A stretch of 64,000 nucleotides of DNA. Source: Brachionus koreanus (taxonomy: Eukaryota > Rotifera > Eurotatoria > Ploima > Brachionidae). Within the stretch, counting starts at the first letter, position 1; each line of letters opens with the position of its first letter. Location: contig PJRA01000160.1 in NCBI GenBank assembly GCA_016987375.1, positions 1,906,858-1,970,857 of the forward strand, given 5' to 3'. This document shows positions 1 to 9,900 of this stretch, one piece after another. The notes under the pieces were generated by a model that was not told where the DNA came from, made no database searches, and worked only from the letters and a program-made list of their open reading frames with translations. A program made the position numbers and the translations under genes.

Positions 1-3000
1 AGAGATTTGCTTTTGAATTCGTTAGCCTCAGCTCGGGCAACTGCTCAATCCACTACAAATTGGATCGATGCGAATTCAAACACAGCTTTGCTTGGTACTA
101 CTGTATATCAACGAAACACTGACAATGAATTCAAAAGGCAAATGGCCGATGTAAGTAGATTTCCTGAATTTAAATTTAAATGATCTATTTTGGAATTCAT
201 GGGTTTTTGGATCTTTTTTATAATCATTTTTCCTCTTTTCCATTTTTTAAACAATTTTAGCAATTTTTTATCTAAAAATATTTGCATTCACATTTTTTAG
301 GCGTTTTTTGAAGTCACCATTTTATTGTGTCTTTTTTGTATAAAAATATAAGCAAACACTTTTTTGAAACTGAACCAAGATCAGCAAATAAAATCAATAA
401 AAAGAGTTATGAAAAAAGAGTTGAACCATTTGAATTACTCAACATAGAATATCGAAGAGTAAAAGTAGATGTAATTCAAATGTTTAAAAGGAAAAGCAAT
501 AAGAAAATTTAAAATTTCTGAAAAAAAGATTTTTGGTATACTGCTGAAAAAAATAGAAAAACTGGCAAAACTCCAATTGAGTTAAATGTTACCTGTTGTT
601 ATTTTTGATTTTTTTATATGCTGAATTTTCTTAATACTAATAATGCTACTTTTCAAAATTTTTTTTGATAAAAAATTTTTGTATGATGAAACACTTAATA
701 CAAATTTTGTATCTATAGTTAATTGTGATTAATTTCACGAAAAAATAGTTTTTATTTTAGGAATTTTTTGAACTCTTCTGATCCAATAATAGTATAAAAT
801 TAATCCTGAAATTAAACTATTTTTTTATTTTATTTCCTACAATTTAATTTTTAATAATTTTTACTATCATTTAAAATTATTCTAATAATTTAATGTTTTT
901 AAACTCATTTTTTTAAGCTTCAAGATCAGTTAAAACTGTTGAAAAATGACATTGATAAAAAGGACAAACTAATATCAGAATTATCAACTCATCGGGAAAT
1001 AGAAAGACTTAAAAATACTGAAAAAGTAAGCTTTTTTTAATAGCTAGAATTCAATTTTTATGATATTCATTGAGTTTTTTCAATTTTTTTAATGAAACGA
1101 TTTATTTTCACATGACTATCATAGAAAAGTTAAGGACATTTTAGATCAAAAAAAAAGGAATTTAAAATTATCAAAATTATCAATTATTTACAAAAAATCT
1201 AAAAATTTTTCTTCAAATTTATTAGCTGTATCAAATTTAGTAATCAAGGTTGTATCAAATTTAGTATTTGCAAATAGTCTGCAACAATGCATAGCAGTAT
1301 TTGTATTAGGAAATTATTAAAATCAAATTTCAGAGTTTTAGCACAAACAAAATTTGGATGATACAAACCTTGAATCAGTTAATAAATTTTAATACGATTT
1401 TAGATTCTTAGGAAAAATTTTATTTTAATTTAAATTTTTTTTTTAAAGAAAATTTTTTTAACAAAATTATTCTATTTCTGTAGTTAATTAGTTTAATAAA
1501 AATTAGAAACTAATTTTTTTTTTCAAAAATTCTATATTTCCTTAAGTTTGCTATAATTAATTTTTTTCAAAAAAAAAATTAGTTTCTAATTTTTATTAAA
1601 CTAATTAACTACAGAAATAGAATAATTTTGTTAAAAAAATTTTCTTTAAAAAATGATATTACTTTGTAAGATTATTAAGGTTTTTTTTTTAAATATTTTC
1701 GTAAAAAAAAAACATTAAAAAATTGCTTGGTACTTTTAGTTGTAGACAAATTTTAAAAATGATTATCCAAACCGATAATTTAAATTTAAATTAAAAAAAA
1801 TTGCTTTTTTTTTCATAAAATTTAAATTAAATATGAGAATTTTTTTTTTTCAAGAAATTTTATTATTTCAACAGAAAAATTAATTTAAACAATTTTTAAG
1901 TATGAATCAATCCTAACAGTTGAAAAACATCAAGTTGATATTATCAGAAGAGATCTTGATTCAACAATAAACAAACTTGAAGCCACAAGTACAGAAGTAG
2001 GAATTTTAACTAAAAATCTAATGTCAAATTGAATCATTAAAATTGAAAGCTTGCAGAGTACAAAGTTAAAGTTCAAGCCAGAGATGAGAGAATAAATGAG
2101 CTAAAAAGAGAAATTGAAACGCTTAAAAGTGAAAGTGGTACAATGAATGCACTAATTGTGGCACAAAAAAATCGAATACGTGAACTTGAAAATGAAATGA
2201 ATAGTTTTGAGCAAGTTGCCAGCAAATCCGGAATCACTATCAACAGTCTGCAAAAGGACAATAAAGATTTGCAACAAAACATTTTAGATCTTGAATCAAG
2301 AATAAGAACTCATATGAATGAAAGAGAGGAAGCAGAACGCAAAACAGATGCCTTAATAAATAAGCTTAACGAATTGGCAACCAAAGTAACATCTATTACT
2401 GGCGTGGAAATTACTAGCAATGCCGCTGGACTCGAACTTTTAATTACAAAAATTGAGGAGATTGTTAACGAAAATTCCATGGTTAAAGGAAAACTTGTAA
2501 CCACCACTGACCAATTTACCACCAGTGAAGCTGAGAATAAAGCAAATAGAGAAACAATTCAACGTTTGGTGGATGAATTAAATAAAATAGAAAAAGAGTC
2601 GGTTAATGGTAAAATTGCAGCTGATAATTTAAAAGCCGAAAGAGACTCTGCATTGACGACCAATTCAGTTTTGGAAAAAGAAATTGAAACATTGAAAGAA
2701 AGAATCAACAATATTCAAACAGCGTGGCAAGCGACCAAAACCGAACTTGAAACGAAAGAAGCCGTCTACTCAGCACAGTCGGCTAATTTAAAACAAAATG
2801 AATACGATTTGCTTTATAATAAAAATTGTCTAACAGCTTTTAAAGAACAAGTGGCTACTTTATTGAGTGATAGTTTTGTTAAAGTAGAGCCAAATGAAGA
2901 TCAAATTAAAGAAAAAATTCAACTTCTAATGAGCTCTAGTAAAGATAGAGGTTTGATGATAGCTTCAATGGAGGGAAAAATTCAACAACTTGCTAATCAA

Positions 3001-4264
3001 TTAACTGAACAAATTAATTTCTATAAGGAATTAGAAACCAAATATCAAAAAGGAGAAAGTCGATGCATTGAATTGGAAAGTAAACTTAAAAATTTAGATA
3101 GTGAATATTGTGCCAATGAAGCACTAAGAGACAATTTAAAATCGGATAGAATCAAAGTAAATTTAATTTTAAAAATTAATTAATTTATTTAAATTTTTCC
3201 TAAAAAAGTATTTATCATTCCTTGAACGAGTTGGAAACGTATTGAAAATAAGTCAGATATCCGCTGATATCGGTTTGGACATGAATATTGACTTAATATT
3301 AGCGAGAGTTGAACAGCTAGTTAAAATGGAAAATGATTGTATTCAAGACAAACAAACCAATATTTATAATTTGCAGCGTAAGTGCAAAACATTGAAAGAA
3401 CAATTGGATAATAAGGAATTACATTTGGATCTATTGAGAAAAAAATTGTCTGCTTTGGAGGAAGAACGTGCCAATAAATGTGCCTTGGAGCGTGAAGTAG
3501 AAGATCATGTAATGATGAGCAAAAAGTTTAAGCTCAAAGTTGAAAAATTAACTGATCAATTGAATAGTATAAAAAAAGAAAATGAAGACTTGAAGGCACA
3601 GTTAATGGATATGAATTGTTACAAAGGAAAATCATCGGATCAGGATAAAGAAATTAGTAGACTAAACTCAAAAATAAGCGAACTTGAGTCAATTAAGGAG
3701 AAGCAATCGCTGAAAATAGCAAAATTAAGAGATCAATTGGATTCAAGCAATTCGGAGGTAGCTAAAAATCGTTCATCTTGCGACTCAACAGTTCATTCAT
3801 TGACTCAAGAGTTGCGTAGCATAAAACAAGAACTGGAAAAGAAAGAAGAAAGAGAACGACAACTGCTTGACTTTAGATCTGTAGTTGCTCGAATGCTAGG
3901 CTTAGACGCAAGTTCGTTAGCAGTCGCTGATTATGAAATTATTTCTAGAATTGAGAGGATAATTAGTTCGTTCAATGAAGGCATAGTGCCGGTTCATATT
4001 CAACCACTTCCAGCCAATATAAATGGCTATCAGCCAAATTACAATCAAGGTCACTCGAGCGAATTTTATTCATCATCTAGTTCAAATGAGAGATCAAGCC
4101 CTACCAGAAGACACCATCATGCACATGCACATTCTTCGCACCATTCTTATGAAAGAAGTGAAAGTCCTACTAAAAATCACCAACATTACCATCAACATAG
4201 CTCACAGACTCGCCATAGATCAAAATCACCAAGAAAAGTTGTAATTGATCCAAATTCTTATTAA
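1..4264 (+). CDS. CCDC170: CCDC170-like coiled-coil protein, 3' part (5' end outside window)
   Basis: Five exons join in phase: 1-150, 918-1025, 1901-1996, 2059-3156 and 3209-4264 (stop TAA), giving 835 residues with the N-terminus missing. Nearly all of it is heptad-rich coiled coil. The best family mark is near the C-terminus, where a DFRSVVARMLGLDASSLAV segment is followed by DYEIISRIERI; vertebrate CCDC170 has a closely similar block in the same place. Known CCDC170 is a microtubule- and Golgi-associated coiled-coil protein, also found in ciliary and axonemal sets. The tail after the coiled coil is unusual: rich in Ser and His, with SPT/SPR-type sites and a basic end. The acceptor before exon 4 is a tandem AGAG at 2055-2058, and only the second AG keeps the frame. 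Introns 1 and 2 are long (767 and 875 nt) and carry repeats; the last two are 62 and 52 nt. Identity rests on recalled family motifs, not a search. Confidence 0.78.
325..515 (+). mobile_element. Non-LTR retrotransposon remnant in CCDC170 intron 1
   Basis: An open stretch in intron 1 reads YEKRVEPFELLNIEYRRVKV followed by DVIQMFK. This resembles the block after the reverse transcriptase domain of CR1/Jockey-like LINEs (a YEERL, then LEYRR, then DMIxxYK pattern). It is only about 60 codons, with no catalytic residues, and is flanked by plain AT-rich intron. It is a decayed fragment, not part of the host protein. The same block occurs in the LINE piece at about 10.2 kb. Confidence 0.5.
1216..1395. 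repeat. Imperfect foldback element in CCDC170 intron 2
   Basis: The left arm (about 1216-1262) and right arm (about 1349-1395) are imperfect reverse complements: AAATTTATTA(G/A)CTG at the outer ends and ATCAAGG(T)TTGTATCA inside. The left arm has gained an internal direct repeat, TGTATCAAATTTAGTA, at 1227-1242 and 1251-1266. No coding potential is seen. It looks like an aged MITE or foldback unit. Confidence 0.5.
1439..1653. repeat. Perfect inverted repeat, 85-bp arms, 45-bp loop
   Basis: Positions 1439-1523 and 1569-1653 are exact reverse complements over all 85 bases, compared base by base. The loop is 1524-1568. The repeat lies inside intron 2 of the CCDC170-like gene and would be transcribed as a long hairpin within the pre-mRNA. 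No target-site duplication is clear in the AT-rich flanks. Confidence 0.92.
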
Positions 4265-5980
4265 AACTAAGTTAGAAAAAAATTGCAATTATTTAATTTT
4301 CAGCAATGTCATTTTTTTTATAAAAAGTATAAAATCAAATTAAAGCTTTACGTTGATTGAAAATTGATATGTCTTTGAATTATTATTTGGAATTTTAAAT
4401 TTTCTTTTTTTTAATAAATTTTTTTTAATCAATCATCTTCTATATATCTATATTAGATTTCTATTGTCTATTTATTAATTTTTATGTTTTTGAAAACGGT
4501 CTAAACAAATTTTTAAAGAAAGCTCTTAATTTTGTATTGACGATCCGAATACAAAGTGACAAACTGAAACTTAAGTTAATTTAATTTTTATTATTTTTTA
4601 AAATTGACATAGATTAATGCCTATTTAGCTTAATTAGTTTGTTCAATTTGCAGAGATTGTTTAGTAAGTTTGATCGACAGGTTAAAATTTATATTATTTT
4701 AAGACTAAGAAAATAAATTTGCATGTTTATTCCAATTTATCAGCAAATAATTTTCATATTCGTCATCGTTGTAAATATTTGTTAAATATTATGTTTCTAC
4801 CTTAAAGTATTACTGAAAATAGTAAAACTTATTTTTTTAGAATCACTTTTACATTCTAAAAAGTAATATTATATCTTAAAATAAACAGAATTGAATGTTT
4901 TTCAAAATGATATACCTCATTCTTTTTTTATTTAATGCTAAAAAATTTTATGAAAATTTTTGGAATAAAATTTTTAAATGAAATTTTTTAAATTTTGGTA
5001 CTGCTACGTCAATATTGGAAAAAAGACTTATCAGTAACAGCAATAACTCGTGAAATTTTTCTTATAGAAGATGAAAGACTATAGAGCATGATGGTTTATA
5101 TTTTGTAAACATTAACTTAACTTATTTTGATTTTTTTATTGATAAATTAAAAAAAGAAAGATAATAAAAGAAAAATTTTTTACCAATTCTAATATTGAAA
5201 ATTTTTATTACTTGTGTATTTAAAAGCTGTGCACTTACAAGCTTAAAGAGAGTTTGCACTCATCGGATAAGCCTCTGGAGTCAGATCTCAAGTTATATTT
5301 TAAAATAATTAAATCGGAGGAAAATTTGTTCTCGGTACACATTAATTTTTTAATTTTTAGCTGTAAAAACTTTGCCAGTAAATAATAAGTGCAAGTGTAA
5401 GAAATTTTTTTGAATTCGAAAATAGAGTTCAGACACTCTCTAGTTAGAATAAAGAAACTTGAATTTCTCCTCTTACATATTCTTAACAGATAATATATAA
5501 CATTTAACTTTTAACTTTTAAAACTTATGTTAACTTGAACCAGATTTGTCCCAAAATTTATGAATTTCAAAGTTTTTGAATCATTAGAACTTCCAGTTAA
5601 ATTTCTTAAAATACCTATTAAGGAAAAATTAGACTTTTTGATTTTTGTTATTTAAAATTAACATTAGCTTTTTTATAAAATTTTTTGTTGTAATAAATAA
5701 AATCAAACTGAAAGAATTACTTTATTTTTATTAAATGATTTTACAATGTTATTTTACATTTAAGACTTTAAAAAATTATTTATATAAATTTTGATGTTTT
5801 ATTTTAAATTTTGTTTTTTTTTTTTCATAAAAATGTACTCTGGGAAAAATACGATGCTTGAGAATTTTGAACCGATGAAAGATTTGGTTCTTTTTGATTC
5901 CTTGATTTGACTAAATTATTTATTTTTCTAAATACAAATAAATTAAGTTAGATTTAAAAAAATTTTGAAAATTTATAAAT
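4265..5980. other. Intergenic, AT-rich, no gene recognised
   Basis: This is the 3' flank of CCDC170 with several AATAAA-type signals. A somewhat GC-richer patch at about 5220-5460 looks like a degenerate transposon piece but matches nothing I can name. No convincing exon was found on either strand. Confidence 0.6.
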
Positions 5981-6893
5981 TTACTGTATGTTTTCTCTAA
6001 TTTTTATGTATACTATTATAAGTATACAAATAAATGCCAATGCTATTAAAAATATAGGTAAAATAATTCCAATAATTCCATAGTCATCTATTTTCAAAGC
6101 TTCATAGAGATGCATCGTGACTTGCTTTCTAAATTCAAGAAGAAACAAACTAAAATTTAAAAAATATTAAAGAGTCAATTGCCAAAATTGTAAACGAATA
6201 CCTAAGGCGTTGCCTAGACTTTTTGGTCCAGACACAAGACAAAGCTCTAATTATTTATTTATTTATTTATTTTTATCTCTAATCACACTCAAAAATGTAA
6301 ATGTTCCATATTATGAAAAAAAAACACTTGAAAATCAATAATTTTTTAAGAACCAATCCTTAGTTAAACTTTGGCCTACTAATTCTAAGTTTAATTAATC
6401 AAAAATGAAAAAAAAGAAAATGTAGAAAATTTTAATTTAAACATGTAAAGTAATTGAAAAACTGCTTTATTTAATCTGATTTGGTAAAAATCTATTTTTA
6501 TCTTAAATAAAGATAAATTGATATTTAACTTAGAAAATTAAGAGAATTATTCACTTTTTGTCAAAGTTTTCATAATCATAGAGATTAAACTCAATTGATA
6601 AAATTTAAAATTTTCTTATAATATAATACTTTAAAGCATATTTTTAAATTTATCTGTATTCATAAATGTTCATGATTTATTAATTTTGACAGAATAGAAA
6701 AATAAAGTTAAGGTCTCAAAGATGATAAGAAAAATATTTTATTATGAATTAAATTTTTAATTAAAAAAAAATTTTGTATTTTCTAAAAAAATCTTTATAG
6801 TTGTAGTGAATAGGATTTGAGCTGATGATTAAAATTTTTCAAATAAAATAACATTCAATAAGTTGTATACAAGGCTTTGGCCTCAAAAAACAT
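5981..6893 (-). CDS. Possible tiny single-pass membrane protein, three exons
   Basis: On the minus strand an open segment at 6149-5981 has a good acceptor (TTTTAG) and ends in TAA. It encodes a basic and amphipathic stretch, then a clear membrane span (IIGIILPIFLIALAFICILI) and a short basic tail. A 45-nt upstream exon (6246-6202) fits in phase 2/2, and an ATG exon at 6893-6871 could complete a protein of about 78 residues. I do not recognise it. The last exon is the best supported; the first two rest only on splice signals and phase. It lies just downstream of PCNX4 on the same strand, so a non-coding 3' region of that gene or chance are the alternatives. Confidence 0.33.
6250..6275. repeat. 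TTTA-type tetranucleotide microsatellite
   Basis: About six TTTA/ATTT units in a row, followed by a T-rich run. It lies in the putative second-to-first exon intron of the small minus-strand gene model. Confidence 0.85.
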
Positions 6894-6991
6894 GATGTTT
6901 GTTTTGATTTTTAACATGATTTTTTATTTAATTTTTCTACAAGTATTTTATTCAAAATATATAAAAATAAGATAAAATAAAATTTTATTGT

Positions 6992-9900
6992 TTATTCACA
7001 AAACGGATTTGCAACTGAAATGTAAACATTTTCTGAGTTATAAACTGAATAACCCAAGGGCGGATCACTGCTTTGAATAGTTAAATTTCTCAAAATAAAG
7101 TCATGTGCTTGAATTGAATATCTCTCTTCATCGTCATTAGTCATGTAAAGCAATTCTAAGTTAGTACTTGACCAAACTGATTTGACTATTTCACTGTTCA
7201 ATTTTGCTAAAGGAGATTTAATTTGTTGTATACTTAAATTTCGGCTTTTCAAAGTTTTCTTATAAAATAAATTTAAAATTCATATAAAGACAAAATTATA
7301 CAACAAAATAAATTACTGTTGCAGAATCCCTATTCAATGTGAAAATAAATGGTTTCTTATTTTGAATATTTTTAGCAAATTCATCATCAGTTTCTGATCC
7401 AATAAACCACTCATTTTGTAATGATTCTAGTGCTTCAAAAAACTCATCATCATCCGAAATGGGACTAATCATAGTTGCATGGTCTATTGTCATTTTGATG
7501 GCGTTCCTAAAATTTATGCCAAATATTTAATTAAAAATTTAAAAAACGATAAAAATACCTGAATGATTTTACTAGCAATGAGTGAAGAATAGGAATCGAT
7601 TGAGTAATTTTTTCGTTTATAGGCGACCAAGGTAAAATACCCTGGTAAAAATTATTGATTGTGTCAGAATTAAAATTAAAACCATCCATTTTTTCGCTTA
7701 AATCCAAAGTTTTAGAACACTTCAACAAAAATTTATAATGGCTCGTCCATAAATCATTTTCATATTTGTTTAGATCATCATCGCTAAGCTTATCACTAAA
7801 TTGATTTGAAATAATTCTTTTTATCCAATCTTTGGTTCTAATTGTATTTAAAAGACTATCATTATTTAAAGAATTATTTGAAGTAAAATTTTCTTTCATA
7901 AAATGAATCCATTCAACAGGTAGAGCTAAAATTGAATTGGATTCTTTTAAAGATGATTTTTTTCTGGACGAATGAATGCTATTAAACATATTTTTATTTG
8001 GACTTTTTATGGGTGTTTCTTTTTTAATATCATTTTTGGCTTCACTTTTGGTATCCTCCAATTCCTTAGCTCCTAGAATATCGTTCAAATCAAAATCAAA
8101 GCTATCAAAGTCTTGATTTTTTTTCAACTTAGCACTGGTTGATGACAGATTCGAATTTTTCAAAGAATTTTTTTTTGGTGCTATTTTTTTTTCAAAATTT
8201 GTATCCTCATCAGACCAATCTTCAAAGCTATCACTTTCACTATGTGATAAAACAATGTTTTTTTTGCTAATTGTTGAATCGATAGTTAGCTCGGGATTTT
8301 TCAAAAAATTGACTAATGGAGACATTTGAATGTATTCGTCATTTTTTCGCAGACTTGTTGTGCTCTCATTAATTTTACTAAGAAAATCAAATGTATTTTT
8401 TTCCGAGGAAAAGTCCTCTTTTCTTTCAATTAAATAAAGAATGATAAAATAATGAAGTACCTTCGGATATATTTGGCTCAAAAATACCAAATTATCTGGA
8501 CTATCTAAAATACCAACTAAACTGTTTTTGGCATCCGAATAAGCATTTAAAATGAGAACATCCTTGGAGCTCATGCAATTAAACGGTTTTTTGTTAAAGA
8601 GTAAAAATTTGAATTTCGATTGTGAATTCGATTCAGCACCGGAAGGATTTTCAAAATTTAATTCGAACAAATCATCTATAAATTGGGCTTCCCGGGTATG
8701 GCATGATGTCTCTTGAAGCTCTAGACCTTTAATGTTAATGATATAGTGAGAATTCGACGATTCCATTACTTGAATCCATATAATCCTGTCCTGAAATCTA
8801 CTCAAAAAAAACATATCGGCTTTTATTGATTGACCGATGCTTCCAGATCTGATGTGCTCTTTAAATGATTTAACTAAATCGGGAACCAATTGAGAATAAA
8901 ATAATGAATCAACAGAATTTTTGTTTTTGCTTTGATATTTTTGAAAATTTTCATCATAAATGTTAATAGATTTCGAAAAAAAATTTTGTTTTTGAGGCCA
9001 GAATTTTGATGGCCGGGGAAAAGCAAATAAAAATATAGGAAAAGTAAAGAGTGGCAACAAAGGAGCACTGATGATGCATGATGGTATTAAGATAAAAAAT
9101 GAAAATGGCAGAATGAGTATAATATTGATAATTAAGAAAGTCAAAGCTAAACGACGACGCTGTTTTTTTATAGTCCAACCAGTAATGGATATCAATACAT
9201 AAGCATATAACTTATTAAAAAGCTGGCCGAGACGATCTCTCAAAAAACTTGTACAAAGACAACCAGTTAGAAAATATTTTATCAGATAATTTCTTGTTGT
9301 TGAATCTGTAACTAAGTTGTAGCTTATTGTAAAAAATACCAAATGGGTTACACTCATTTCAAACAAACAGTCGTAACTTGATTGCCATACCTTAAATAAG
9401 TAAAAAATAATTTTTTTTTATTTTAGACAATATGAAATAATGACATGTCAATAAAAAATGAACTTTGATTTTTAAAAAACCGAATTCAACTTTTATGACA
9501 TGTCTTGAAAGATGAATAAAAAAAATTTTTTAAAAACAACTTCTGACTTAAATAACATTTAGATTTATATCATAATTAATTAGTGATGTTAGTTTAGCTT
9601 GGTTAGCGGGTTTGCCAGTGTTAGGTAAACCAATAAATCGATAATTTTGAATAATAAAATTTTAGCTTAAATTCAATTATTTAAAAAAATTTTGTTATTT
9701 TTTAAATTTTGAGTTCAAAATTACGTAAAATATTATGACTTAAATATTTGAATATTAATTCGACTAATTTTTTAAAGTTGAAAATTAAATTGACATTTTA
9801 AATTTTTTTTTAAATGTAAATTTATAAAATCAAATTTTTTTAAGGAATTTTAAATCTATTTAAAGACTTTATTGATAAAGAAATAATATATTAGCTATTC

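Noticed and set aside
7296..7493. Separate small gene upstream of the PCNX4 last exon
   Set aside because: It joins in phase on both sides as PCNX4 exon 4.
9591..9640. tRNA-like or SINE A-box stretch (TAGCTTGGTTAGCGGG)
   Set aside because: There is no B box at the right distance and no cloverleaf, so it is not supported as a tRNA or SINE.
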